This document shows positions 40,506 to 48,755 of a stretch of DNA of 64,000 bases, piece after piece. A program made the position numbers and the translations under genes. The stretch lies in the NCBI RefSeq assembly GCF_035942955.1, contig NZ_DASZCQ010000204.1, positions 32,867-96,866 on the forward strand, in the 5' to 3' direction. The stretch's first letter is position 1; each line of letters begins with the position of its first letter. Under the pieces are notes generated by a model, which was given only the letters and a program-made list of their open reading frames with translations, had not been told where the DNA came from and did not search any database. Origin of the DNA: DASYTH01 sp035942955. Lineage in GTDB: Bacteria; Actinomycetota; Actinomycetes; Mycobacteriales; Pseudonocardiaceae.

Positions 40506-42115
40506 ACGGGTGCTTCGGTTGGCGCGGTGGCGATCCATGGGATCGGCCGGCCGTCCACGTCGCCGGTCAGCTCGACGCCGAGGCGGGCCGACAGGCTTGC
40601 GCCGAGATCGGTCGAGCTGATGTCCGGCAGCGCGGCGCCCGGCGTGATCCCGGGACCGCTGGCCAGCAGCAGGCCGTCCGGCCGGTGATCACCGGTGCGC
40701 CAGTGGTTGTCCGGCCCGTACACCAGGCCGGTTCGCGGCGACCACACGGTTTCCACCGGCGCCTCGTGCGACCAGTCGATGAACAGGTCGGGCAGGGTGT
40801 CGTTCTCCTCGCGGTCGTAGTGGTCCTCGGCGCGGGTCACCGCGCGCACCACCGGAGCGCCGGTGTCCAGGTTGACCAGCGCGAGCAGATCCTCGGCGAG
40901 CCGGGCGCATACCCGGTCGTACTCGGCGCCGGGGTGCACCCGGCCGTTCGGTTCCCGGCCCACCAGGTTGATCCGGATGCCGCCGAACACGAGGTTGTTG
41001 GGGGACACGTAGAAGCGCTGCCGGACCCGCTCCTCCGGCTCCGCCCAGTTGGTCGCCGTTGGCAGCGGGGTGGTCGCGACCCGGCGGCGCAGGGCCGGCA
41101 ACATGCGCGGCAGCACCAGGTTGCGCACCGGCCCGGGAGCGTGCGCCCAAGCCCGCTTCGCCGTGCGCATCAGCGAGCTGCCGCCGACACCCCGGTCCTC
41201 GGCCCGGTCCAGCAGGCGCAGGATCTCGTGCAGCAGGTGGTTCGCCTCGTACCGCGGGCCCATTCCGTGGCTCAGCAGCACGAACGCGGTGGTGCCCGCA
41301 TCGACGCGGGCCAGGTGCTCGCCGAGGGCACGGTCGAACCGTTTGTACACCGCTTCGATCGGGGAACCGAGCTCCGCGGCGAGCTCGGCGTCGTGCCAGC
41401 GGTGCTTCGGGTCGTGCAGGTGCCACATCTGGTGGCCGACGCTGTGGCTCTCGCCGAACACCGTGAGGAAAAGGTCCCAGCCGCCCTGGTCGAGCAGGTG
41501 CAGGGACACCCGGGTCTTGTGGTCGATGCCATCGAGCAAGCCGGTGAGCAGCGCCCGGTTCTCGTCCCGGGTGCGGTGCTGACCTTCGCGCAGCACGTAG
41601 TCGTCCGGCGACCACTCCTTTGTGGAGTACGCGTCGACGCCGAGGATCGGGTGCAGACCGAACTGCGCGTCCAGCTCCTTGGCCAGGTGCGGCGGCTGGG
41701 TGTGGAAGCCGAAGTGCCGGTCGTGCACGGCGTACTCGCACACCTGGACGCCGTTGAGCGGCGTGGCGGCGCGGGAGTGCGGGACGTCGATCACGCAGAC
41801 CCGCTTGCCGGCATCGGAAAGCGTCTCCCAGAACGGAGTTCCGCGGACCTCCAGCGGGCTGGTCAGCCGCCGCTGGTAGTCCAGCGTGACCTCCTCCCAG
41901 CAGTGGAACCCGGTTCTGGCCGCGGATCGGGCCGTGTAGAAGCTGGTCCACAGGGTTCCGGGGAACATCGCGTACGGGTTGCGGCTGGTCGCCGTGGCCG
42001 ACTCGGCCAGCAGGCGGGCCAGGTTCGGCATCTCGCCGGAGGCCGCGAGCCGGCGGGCGATGTCGGGCTCGCACGCGTCCATGGCGAACATCAGGATCTT
42101 GGTCTTCGCGGTCAC
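40502..42115 (-). CDS. Alkaline-phosphatase-superfamily phosphodiesterase/nucleotide pyrophosphatase-like protein
   Basis: This 537-aa hydrolase has metal-binding signatures of the type I phosphodiesterase group: LMFAMDACEPDIARRL (first Asp), FPGTLWTSFYTARS (Thr nucleophile region), LTVFGESHSVGHQMWHLHD (His), FVLLSHGMGPRYEANHLL and TGDHRPDGLLLASGPG. There is no signal peptide or membrane span, so it acts in the cytoplasm. Its start overlaps the stop of the upstream glycosyltransferase, forming a two-gene unit inserted between side-chain and ring genes of the steroid locus. A substrate cannot be named; glycan, nucleotide-sugar or sulfate/phosphate ester cleavage are all possible. Confidence 0.82.
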   Translation of the reverse strand: MTAKTKILMFAMDACEPDIARRLAASGEMPNLARLLAESATATSRNPYAMFPGTLWTSFYTARSAARTGFHCWEEVTLDYQRRLTSPLEVRGTPFWETLSDAGKRVCVIDVPHSRAATPLNGVQVCEYAVHDRHFGFHTQPPHLAKELDAQFGLHPILGVDAYSTKEWSPDDYVLREGQHRTRDENRALLTGLLDGIDHKTRVSLHLLDQGGWDLFLTVFGESHSVGHQMWHLHDPKHRWHDAELAAELGSPIEAVYKRFDRALGEHLARVDAGTTAFVLLSHGMGPRYEANHLLHEILRLLDRAEDRGVGGSSLMRTAKRAWAHAPGPVRNLVLPRMLPALRRRVATTPLPTATNWAEPEERVRQRFYVSPNNLVFGGIRINLVGREPNGRVHPGAEYDRVCARLAEDLLALVNLDTGAPVVRAVTRAEDHYDREENDTLPDLFIDWSHEAPVETVWSPRTGLVYGPDNHWRTGDHRPDGLLLASGPGITPGAALPDISSTDLGASLSARLGVELTGDVDGRPIPWIATAPTEAPV

Positions 42116-43122
42116 GGCTGAGCCCCTTCCGGCGCGTGCTTGCGGCGCACCGTCTCGTAGTCGGCGTCATAGGTGGCCCCGCCGGAGAGCCGGTTCGGGG
42201 CGTCGGTGGCGTAGAAGCAGGCGATCGCCGGGAGCATGAGCGGGTCGCGCTCGGCGGTCAGGCCGCACAGCAGGTCCCAGTCGCCCATCTCGACGAGCGA
42301 CTCGTCGAACCGGGCGGCGGGCAGCCCGGCGCGATGGGCGATGGCGCTGATGTCGGCGAGGTTCTCCCGGAGCAGGACCTCGCGGTCGTACGGGCGCAGG
42401 AACATCCTCGGCAGGCCGCCGGATCCGCGGCGGATGACCCGTTCGGCGTCGTCGAGCACGATGCCGCCGTACACCACGTCGACGTCCGGCCGCTGCTCGA
42501 ACGCCCACACCACCGACTTGAGCCAGGACGGGTGCATCGTGTTGTCGTCGTCGAGGTAGGCGATGATCTCCCCGGTGGCCGCGGCCAACCCGGCGTTACG
42601 CGCGGCGCACACGCCGCCGTGCTCGACCCGGACCGGCCGCACCCGTGGATCGTCCACTGTGGCCAGAAACTCCGGGGTGGGGTCCGTGCAGGCGTCGTCG
42701 ACGACCACCAGCTCCCAGTTGGCATACGTCTGGGCGGCGACCGACGCGATCGCCGCCGGCAGGAACGCCACCCGGTTGTAGGTCGGCATGATCACCGAGA
42801 TGCGCGGCGAGGTGCGCAGCCGGGCGTGCCCGATCCAGTCCATGAACACCCGCGCCGACTGGGCCAGCTCCAGCTCGTCGAGCCGGCGGCGCAGCTCGCG
42901 GTGCTCCCCGTGCTCGTGGTCGTCGTGGTACGCGGCCTGCGCGCGCTCGAGCCGGGCCACCCACTTGTCCATGCGGTCAAGGGCCTGGCCGTACTCGGTG
43001 AGTATCCTGCTGTGATCACTCAGCCACTGCTCGTGGCCGTCGAGCGCCTTCCCGTGATGCCTGATCGCGTCGAGCTCCGCCCGCAGCCCGGCAAGAGCGG
43101 CCTCGTGGTCGTTGCTCTGCAT
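42112..43122 (-). CDS. Family 2 glycosyltransferase with N-terminal coiled coil
   Basis: This 336-aa protein begins with about 100 residues of predicted coiled coil, then a GT-A domain: RISVIMPTYNRVAFLPAAIASV, WELVVVDDACTDPTPEFL, GVCAARNAGLAAATGEIIAYLDDDN (the DxD-type DDD) and a C-terminal MGDWDLLCGLTAERDP acceptor region (ED/WD type). It transfers a sugar from a nucleotide donor to an unknown acceptor. It is the first gene of an operon with the AlkP-type phosphodiesterase (4-bp overlap). No KstR box lies in its promoter region (43123-43187). Confidence 0.86.
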   Translation of the reverse strand: MQSNDHEAALAGLRAELDAIRHHGKALDGHEQWLSDHSRILTEYGQALDRMDKWVARLERAQAAYHDDHEHGEHRELRRRLDELELAQSARVFMDWIGHARLRTSPRISVIMPTYNRVAFLPAAIASVAAQTYANWELVVVDDACTDPTPEFLATVDDPRVRPVRVEHGGVCAARNAGLAAATGEIIAYLDDDNTMHPSWLKSVVWAFEQRPDVDVVYGGIVLDDAERVIRRGSGGLPRMFLRPYDREVLLRENLADISAIAHRAGLPAARFDESLVEMGDWDLLCGLTAERDPLMLPAIACFYATDAPNRLSGGATYDADYETVRRKHAPEGAQP

Positions 43123-43187
43123 GACGGACCACTCTAGAGGTGCTCGGGACTACCGCCCTGCCGGGTCGGTGGCTACCCTGAGCTGGG

Positions 43188-43517
43188 GTGATCGGTGTGT
43201 CAGACGATCAGGAGTCTGACCGGTCGGTTGTGGTGCCGAACTTCCACGGCAGGCAGGCGCTGGACGCATGGCTGTCCGGGCACGATGCCGGCCTGCTGCT
43301 GCAGGGGCCCGATCCGGACGGTCCGCATCCGTTGCTGCACGGCATCGTCGTGGCGCAACGGCCTGTCGCGGGCACGCGGCTCGGGCGGTGGGACACGGTG
43401 ACGGTCTGGGTGCGCGATGCTGGGGAGCCGGCCGGGGTTCGGGAGCCGAGACGCCCGCGACCGGACCGATTGCCGGCGGTCAAGGCGATCGAGCCGGAAT
43501 CAGCCGGTGACGAGTAG
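43188..43517 (+). CDS. Small cytoplasmic protein with a single PASTA domain
   Basis: This 109-aa protein aligns with the PASTA fold over residues 14-76: VVVPNFHGRQALDAWL, then GIVVAQRPVAGTRLGRWDTVTVWV, the VPN-G...GxVxxQxPxAGTxxxxxxxVTVxV pattern. There is no signal peptide, membrane span or kinase/transpeptidase domain, so it is a free-standing PASTA unit. GTG 43188 is used; GTG 43197 is an alternative. It lies alone on the plus strand between two minus-strand genes, divergent from the glycosyltransferase and overlapping the 3' end of hsd4B by 18 bp. Function unknown. Confidence 0.72.
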   Translation: MIGVSDDQESDRSVVVPNFHGRQALDAWLSGHDAGLLLQGPDPDGPHPLLHGIVVAQRPVAGTRLGRWDTVTVWVRDAGEPAGVREPRRPRPDRLPAVKAIEPESAGDE

Positions 43518-44345
43518 GCCGTCGACGAGCACGGGGGCGTCGCGTTCGACCACGTGGACGGTCGCGGTGTGGTGGTCGGCGTCGGACCAGATCCGGACCC
43601 GCAGCGTCTCGCCGGGGAACACCACGCCGGAGAACGTGGCCGAGTACGAGCCGACCCGGGTGACGTCGCCGTCCAGCACGGCGTCGACGATGGCCTTGCA
43701 GGCCATGCCCCAGGTGCACAGTCCGTGCAGGATGGGCCGGGGGAACCCGGCGCGGGCGGCGAACTCCGGGTCGGCGTGCAGCGGGTTGCGGTCCCCGCAC
43801 AGCCGGTACAGCAGCGCCTGCTGCGGCAGGGTCGGAATGTCTACAATAGAGTCTGGGCCGCGGTCGGGCGCCGGCTGCGGCCGCATGGACCGCCCTCGCT
43901 CGCCGCCGAAGCCACCCTCGCCGCGGGCGTAGATGGTGGACCTGGTCGTCCACAGTGGAGTGCCGGCCGGGTCGGCGACCGCCGCCTCCTGGACGATCAC
44001 CGCGGCCTTCTCCTTGTCCCACACGTCCGCGATGCGCGGCCGGGCGACGCCCTTGCCGGTGGTCGGGACGGGCCGGTGCAGGGTGATCGACTGGCTGCCG
44101 TGCAGCACCTTGGTCAGGTCGATCTCGATGCCGGGGAAGCGCACCGCGGGCGGCTCGAACGTGCGGAAGCTCGGCGCCACGACGCCGAAGCTGGGCAGCA
44201 CCCGCAGGCGGTCCTCGAGCACGTAGCGGAGATCGTCGGGCCCCGCGCCGAGGGCCAGGTGGTAGAGCAGCACGTCCGACGAGGTCCAGGAGAACTCCAC
44301 CTCGGGCAGCTCGGCCCCGATCGCGACCGCGGGGTCGATCGGCAT
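43500..44345 (-). CDS. hsd4B: MaoC-family enoyl-CoA hydratase, Hsd4B-like
   Basis: This 281-aa double-hotdog hydratase hydrates trans-2-enoyl-CoAs; the mycobacterial homologue (Rv3538) belongs to the KstR regulon and is thought to act in sterol side-chain beta-oxidation. The N-terminal half is a degenerate hotdog (VLLYHLALGAGPDDLRYVLE). The C-terminal half carries the hydratase-2 motif YRLCGDRNPLHADPEFAARAGFPRPILHG in segments, with catalytic Asp and His. It follows kshB by 9 bp on the same strand. Its gene name rests on this context and similarity. Confidence 0.85.
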   Translation of the reverse strand: MPIDPAVAIGAELPEVEFSWTSSDVLLYHLALGAGPDDLRYVLEDRLRVLPSFGVVAPSFRTFEPPAVRFPGIEIDLTKVLHGSQSITLHRPVPTTGKGVARPRIADVWDKEKAAVIVQEAAVADPAGTPLWTTRSTIYARGEGGFGGERGRSMRPQPAPDRGPDSIVDIPTLPQQALLYRLCGDRNPLHADPEFAARAGFPRPILHGLCTWGMACKAIVDAVLDGDVTRVGSYSATFSGVVFPGETLRVRIWSDADHHTATVHVVERDAPVLVDGLLVTG

Positions 44346-44354
44346 GTCGGCACC

Positions 44355-45353
44355 TCACTCGTAGCTGATCTCGATCGTGTCGGTGACCGGAAGTGACTGG
44401 CAGGCGAGGATGATCCCCTCGTCGAGGTCCTCTTGCTCGAGCACCTCGTTGTTGAGCATCTTCACCTCGCCGGACACCAGCCGGCACGCGCACGCGCTGC
44501 ACGCGCCCTCGCGGCAAGAGTACGGCGCGGCGAGGCCGTTTTCGAGGAACAGGTCGAGCAGCCTGGTCTGGGCGGGCCAGCGCAGCCGGCGCCGCTCGCC
44601 GTCCAGCACAACCTCCACTGTGGACGCTCGGGAATCATCGGAGCTCGTGGGAGTCGCGTCGTCGAACGGATTGCCACCGAGCGAGACGAAGCGTTCCAGG
44701 TGGACTCGCGATTTGGGCAGGTCCATGGCGGTGCGGGCGATGGACATGAACGGCTTGGGCCCGCAGATCATCACCTCGGCCGGGTCGAACGGGGCGGTGA
44801 GCGCGCGCACGTGGGCGGCGGACGGGAGGCCCTGCACGGATTCCAGCCAGTGGATCACAGTGAGGCGGTCGGGGTGCCGCTCGGTGAGGGCGCGGAGCCG
44901 GTCGCGGAAGATGACCGACTGCTCGTCGCGGTTGGCGTAGAGGAGAACGAGGCCGCCCGCGCCCGCGGCGAGGGTGGACTTGATGATCGACATGATCGGG
45001 GTGATGCCGCTGCCCGCGGCGAGCAGGAGCAGATCGCCGTCGAGGGAGCGCGGGGTGAACACACCGGCCGGACCTAGCGCCTCGAAGGTGGTACCCGGCT
45101 TGGCGTTGTCGCAGATCCAGTTCGAGGCGTAGCCGTCGGGGGTGCGCTTCACCGTGATAGCCGGGTGACCGTCCACCTGGGGTGAGCTACACAGCGAGTA
45201 GCAGCGGGCCACGGAACCGGTGCGGTCGCTGGGAATGCGCAGGGTGAGGAACTGGCCGGGCCGGTACGGGAAGGCCTGCTCGAACACCAGGGAGCAGGCG
45301 TCCGGGGTCTCGGTGATCACCTCGGACACCGTGAGCTTGATCGGGTCAGCCAT
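44355..45353 (-). CDS. kshB: 3-ketosteroid 9-alpha-hydroxylase reductase component KshB
   Basis: This 332-aa flavin/iron-sulfur reductase passes electrons from NADH to KshA. Domains in order: FAD-binding barrel (RCYSLCSSP), NAD-binding domain (LLLAAGSGITPIMSIIKS; MICGPKPFM) and a C-terminal plant-type [2Fe-2S] ferredoxin with cysteines in YSCREGACSACACRL and ILACQSLP. Its length and domain order match Rhodococcus and Mycobacterium KshB. It is separated from the upstream kshA-side genes by 225 bp of 66-bp tandem repeats, unlike the 4-bp overlaps elsewhere in this strand's unit. Confidence 0.93.
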   Translation of the reverse strand: MADPIKLTVSEVITETPDACSLVFEQAFPYRPGQFLTLRIPSDRTGSVARCYSLCSSPQVDGHPAITVKRTPDGYASNWICDNAKPGTTFEALGPAGVFTPRSLDGDLLLLAAGSGITPIMSIIKSTLAAGAGGLVLLYANRDEQSVIFRDRLRALTERHPDRLTVIHWLESVQGLPSAAHVRALTAPFDPAEVMICGPKPFMSIARTAMDLPKSRVHLERFVSLGGNPFDDATPTSSDDSRASTVEVVLDGERRRLRWPAQTRLLDLFLENGLAAPYSCREGACSACACRLVSGEVKMLNNEVLEQEDLDEGIILACQSLPVTDTIEISYE

Positions 45354-45365
45354 GTTCCGTCACCT

Positions 45366-45584
45366 CGCAAGCTCGGTGACGGCATGCCTGCCGCCTCGTT
45401 CCTCGGCGGCAGGGCAGTGTCGAATGGTGCGCTGCGCAAGCTCCGCCGAGCCTGCGTCTTCTCGTTCCTCGAAGTCGCAGGAGTGTCGAATGGTTCGCTC
45501 CGCAAGCTCCGCCAAGCCTGCGTCTTCTCGTTCCTCGAAGTCGCAGGAGTATCGAATGGTTCGCTCCGCAAGCTCCGCTCACTT
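45366..45584. repeat. 66-bp tandem repeat between kshB and the small Cys protein gene
   Basis: Two almost identical 66-bp units (45416-45481 and 45482-45547) are followed by a partial third (45548-45584) and preceded by a diverged copy (45366-45415). Each unit contains TCGAATGGTTCGCTCCGCAA, a GCAAGCTCCGC block and CTGCGTCTTCTCGTTCCTCG. The last copy runs into the stop region of the upstream gene. Inverted pieces (GAGGAACGAG against CTCGTTCCTC-like parts) could fold in RNA. It lies inside what would otherwise be one kstD-kshA-kshB transcript. Confidence 0.85.
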
Positions 45585-45890
45585 GGGCACCTCGACCAGG
45601 CCTTCGGCCACCGCCAGCTCGATGCTCGTGCGCAGCTTGGGGCAGCCGTCGATGCGGGCGGACAACTCGCCGGCCGAGACCCGGGCGGCGAACTCGGGGC
45701 AGCTGGTCGCCGGGTCGGCGGTCCATTGCACGCTGGTGTGCTCCGCGCTGGCCTTGCGCACCAGCACCCGGGTCGCGCAGCTGCGGCAGCCGACCGGCCG
45801 CAGCCCCGTCTCGAGGAACTCGCGGGTCTCAAGCCGGGTGGCTGCGCGCAGCTCCTCGGTCGACTCGCCGGCCTTGGCCCAGGTGGACAT
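45579..45890 (-). CDS. Small conserved protein with four cysteines, linked to KshA
   Basis: This 103-aa protein starts four bases after the kshA stop and so is translationally coupled to it. It contains a CxxC pair (C35, C38) and two further cysteines (C64 in SCPEF and C83 in GCPKL), spaced as for a zinc or iron-sulfur site but not as a standard plant-type ferredoxin. No signal peptide or membrane span is seen. I recall similar small proteins beside kshA in other actinobacterial steroid clusters, but no assigned function. A role in KshA assembly or electron transfer is a guess from position. Confidence 0.75.
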   Translation of the reverse strand: MSTWAKAGESTEELRAATRLETREFLETGLRPVGCRSCATRVLVRKASAEHTSVQWTADPATSCPEFAARVSAGELSARIDGCPKLRTSIELAVAEGLVEVPK

Positions 45891-45894
45891 CTAC

Positions 45895-47037
45895 TCAGAC
45901 CCCGGCTTCCTCTTCCGCCTTGCGCCGAGCCAGGTTCTCCGCGACCTCCCGCTCCCACACCTCGTTCGCCCGCGTGGTGTCCACTTCGAACTCGAAGCGG
46001 CGGGTCATGTCCTCGGTGACGTCCTCGACGTCCACGTAGAACTGCTCGTACCAGCGCCGCAGCTGGTACACCGGCCCGTCCTCCTCGCACAGCAGCGGGT
46101 TGTCGATCCTGGTCTTGTTCCGCCAGATCTCCACGTCCTGCAGGAAGCCCACGCCGAAGCTCTTGGCCAGCTTGCCGGCCACCTTGTCCGCCTTCTCCTT
46201 GGGCAGGCCGGGCAGCTTCTTGACGCTGACCCCCCATTGCAGCACGAAGGAGTCCGCGGTCACCGGGTAGTGGCAGTTGATCAGCACGGTCTCGATGACC
46301 GTGCCGCCGAAGTCCTGCCACAGGTCGTTGATCATGTATGACGGACCGTAGTAGGAGGCCTCGGAGCGCAGCGTCATGCCCTCGACGCTGTAGCTCGACC
46401 CGACGTTGACGTCCGGCCGCGCCCGCGAGGTGAGGTACTGCGTGGCGACGTGGCCCTCGAAGACGTTCTTGAAGAAGGTCGGGAACGCGAAGTGGATGTA
46501 GTAGAAGTGGGCCATGTCGACCATGTTGTCGATGATCTCCCGGCAGTTGGAGCCGTCGATCCGCACGGTGTCCCAGGTCCAGTCGCTCCACTCGTCGGAC
46601 GATGCGCCCTTGGTCTCCGGGATCTCCACGTGCTCGGGCGGCGGGTTGCCCTGCGGGTCGTGCCACACGAACAGCTGCCCGTTGCGCTCGAGCGTGCGCC
46701 ACGACCTGGTCCGGGCGCGCAGCGGAATCCGCTTGGCATAAGGGATCCCGACGCACCTGCCGGCGCCCGACCAGCGCCAGTCGTGGAACGGGCAGGCGAT
46801 CGCGTCGCCTTTGACGGTGCCCTGGGACAGGTCGCCGCCCATGTGCCGGCAGTACGCGTCCAGCACGTTGAGCCGGCCGTCCTCGGTGGCAAACACGACC
46901 AGCTTGGTGCCGAACGCCTCCACCGCGTGCGGCTGGCCGTCCCGGAACGTGCGCGCCAACCCGAGGCAGTGCCACCCGCGAGCGAACCGGGTCGGCGGCG
47001 CGCCGACGTCAATTGTGCGGACCCCCGCCGTCGTCAT
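45895..47037 (-). CDS. kshA: 3-ketosteroid 9-alpha-hydroxylase oxygenase component KshA
   Basis: This 380-aa Rieske oxygenase hydroxylates C9 of androstenedione or androstadienedione; together with KstD this opens ring B. The Rieske cluster ligands are C63 and H65 (CRH) and C82 and H85 (CPFH). The mononuclear iron site includes D174, H177 and H182 (NMVDMAHFYYIH). The electron source is KshB, encoded two genes downstream. ATG 47037 overlaps the kstD stop (ATGA). Length and motifs match characterised KshA proteins, and the KstR box at 48709-48722 would control it through the kstD promoter. Confidence 0.95.
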   Translation of the reverse strand: MTTAGVRTIDVGAPPTRFARGWHCLGLARTFRDGQPHAVEAFGTKLVVFATEDGRLNVLDAYCRHMGGDLSQGTVKGDAIACPFHDWRWSGAGRCVGIPYAKRIPLRARTRSWRTLERNGQLFVWHDPQGNPPPEHVEIPETKGASSDEWSDWTWDTVRIDGSNCREIIDNMVDMAHFYYIHFAFPTFFKNVFEGHVATQYLTSRARPDVNVGSSYSVEGMTLRSEASYYGPSYMINDLWQDFGGTVIETVLINCHYPVTADSFVLQWGVSVKKLPGLPKEKADKVAGKLAKSFGVGFLQDVEIWRNKTRIDNPLLCEEDGPVYQLRRWYEQFYVDVEDVTEDMTRRFEFEVDTTRANEVWEREVAENLARRKAEEEAGV

Positions 47038-48686
47038 GTGATCCCTCCAATGTCGAGCGCCGCGAGGTAGCCGAAGACCATCGCCGGGCCGAGCGTCGCA
47101 CCGGGACCGGCGTAGGTCCGGCCCATGACCGGGGCGGCGGCGTTTCCCGCGGCGTACAGTCCCTCGATCACGCTGCCGTCCGCGCGCAGCACCCGGGCGC
47201 GGGTGTCGGTGCGCAGCCCGCCCTTGGTGCCGAGATCCCCCGGCACGATCCGGATCGCGTAGAACGGCGCGCGATCGAGCGGGCCGAGGCAGGGGTTGGG
47301 CCGGTTGCGTGGATCCCCGTAGTAGCGGTCGTACGCGCTCTGCCCGCGCCGGAAGTCTTCGTCGATTCCGTGGCGCGCGAACGTGTTGAACCGGTCGACC
47401 GTGGCCCGCAGCGCTTCCGGCGGCGCCCCGACGGCCGCGGCCAGCTTTTCGACGGTGGCCGCCCGGTGCACCGCGCCGTGCCTGTACCACCGGCCGGGAA
47501 ACGGTTGGCGCGGGCCGAGTCCGGCGAACACGTAGCGGTTGCGGTAGCGCTGGTCGGCGATCAGCCAGGCCGGGATGTGCGGGTCGTCCTCGGTGTGCCG
47601 GTCGTACATGGCGTGCACCGCGTCCACGTACGGCGCGGCCTCGTTGACGAACCGCCGGCCGGCCTGGTTCACCAGGATGCAGCCGGGCAGCGTGCGCTCG
47701 GCGAGGCAGAAGTAGGGCCCCCTCGGCAGCGAGATCGACGGTCCCCACCACGCGTCGTCCATCAGCTCGACCGCGGCGCCGAGACGCATGCCGGCCTCGA
47801 TCCCGTCGCCGGTGTTCTCCGGCGCGCCCACCGTCCACTCGGTACCGATGGGCGGCCGCTGATACTCCTTGCGCATCCGCTCGTTGTGCTCGAACCCGCC
47901 CGCGGCCAGCACCACGCCGCGGCGCGCGCGGATGAGCGCCGGCGCGCCGTCGCGGGACACCTCCACGCCGGTCACCCGCCCGTCCTCGGTGTGCAGGTTC
48001 ACCAGCGGCGTGTCGAGCCAGACCGAAACTCCGGCCCGAGCCAGCCCGACCCGCAGGCCGGCGGACAGCGCCTGCCCCATGGTCAGCAGCTCTCGCCGGC
48101 GCAGCAAGGAAACTGCCCGCCGGCCGGCCACCCGGGCGGTGCGCAGCAGCCCGCGCGGGTGCCGGGCCATCAGGTTCATCCACCGGTAGTCGGCCTGGGT
48201 GACGGCCATGCCGGTGGGCGCCTTGAGGTACGGCGGGTTCAGCACGGCCCGCTCCGCGCCGAGCACGTGCGCGTCCAGCGGCCGGGCCTCGATCGAGCGA
48301 CCAATGGCCAGCCCGCCGGGCGCCTCCGGGTAGTAGTCGGAGTAGCCGGGCACCCAGCCGAACCGCAGCGGGGTGTTGGCCTGCACGAAGGAGATCATCG
48401 CCGGAGCGTTGTCCAGGAACGCCCGCCGGCGCGGCTCGTCGACCACGTCGCCGACGATGTGGGCGAGGTAGGCGCGCGCCTTCTCGGGGGTGTCCGGCAC
48501 GCCCGCCGCGCGCAGCACCTCGTTGTTCGGCGCCCAGATCCCGCCGCCGGAACGGGCGGTGGAGCCGCCGAACGTGGCCGCCTTCTCCACGAGGACGGTG
48601 CGCAACCCGTGGCGTGCGGCGGTCAGCGCCGCCGTCATGCCGGCGGCCCCGGAGCCGACCACGACGACGTCGAACTCGCTGGTCAT
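47034..48686 (-). CDS. kstD: 3-ketosteroid delta-1-dehydrogenase KstD
   Basis: This 550-aa FAD enzyme introduces the C1-C2 double bond into 3-ketosteroids. The FAD dinucleotide motif is VVVVGSGAAGMTAALTAARHG, written here in two parts (VVVVGSGAAGM, TAALTAARHG), followed by VEKAATFGGSTARSGGGIW, the KstD signature with SGGG. Other conserved parts are RRGVVLAAGGFEHN and the C-terminal GLYAAGNAAAPVMGRTYAGPGATLGPAMVFGY in segments. It is the first gene of the minus-strand ring-degradation unit and divergent from a second KstD-like gene across a KstR operator. Confidence 0.94.
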   Translation of the reverse strand: MTSEFDVVVVGSGAAGMTAALTAARHGLRTVLVEKAATFGGSTARSGGGIWAPNNEVLRAAGVPDTPEKARAYLAHIVGDVVDEPRRRAFLDNAPAMISFVQANTPLRFGWVPGYSDYYPEAPGGLAIGRSIEARPLDAHVLGAERAVLNPPYLKAPTGMAVTQADYRWMNLMARHPRGLLRTARVAGRRAVSLLRRRELLTMGQALSAGLRVGLARAGVSVWLDTPLVNLHTEDGRVTGVEVSRDGAPALIRARRGVVLAAGGFEHNERMRKEYQRPPIGTEWTVGAPENTGDGIEAGMRLGAAVELMDDAWWGPSISLPRGPYFCLAERTLPGCILVNQAGRRFVNEAAPYVDAVHAMYDRHTEDDPHIPAWLIADQRYRNRYVFAGLGPRQPFPGRWYRHGAVHRAATVEKLAAAVGAPPEALRATVDRFNTFARHGIDEDFRRGQSAYDRYYGDPRNRPNPCLGPLDRAPFYAIRIVPGDLGTKGGLRTDTRARVLRADGSVIEGLYAAGNAAAPVMGRTYAGPGATLGPAMVFGYLAALDIGGIT

Positions 48687-48708
48687 CGCACCTCCACATA
48701 GGCAATAC

Positions 48709-48722
48709 TAGAACAGGTTATA
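48709..48722. promoter_or_regulatory. KstR operator between kstD and the Kst4D-like gene
   Basis: TAGAACAGGTTATA matches TnnAACnnGTTnnA. It lies in the 69-bp divergent promoter between kstD (start 48686) and the flavoprotein gene (start 48756), so it probably controls both the kstD-kshA side and the kst4D-hsaEGF side. Confidence 0.92.
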
Positions 48723-48755
48723 GTTTGTGGCGACGCGGCGCTAGGAGGAGGTGCG

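Noticed and set aside
39344..42121. 925-aa plus-strand frame spanning ltp2 and the phosphodiesterase
   Set aside because: Out-of-frame shadow of ltp2 followed by antisense of a motif-rich phosphodiesterase gene.
43123..43187. KstR box upstream of the glycosyltransferase and PASTA genes
   Set aside because: No AACnnGTT core is present; CTCTAGAG near 43130 is a short palindrome only.
45366..45584. CRISPR or small gene cluster from the 66-bp repeats
   Set aside because: The units are directly adjacent with no unique spacers, and there are only about three. The peptides they encode are low complexity.
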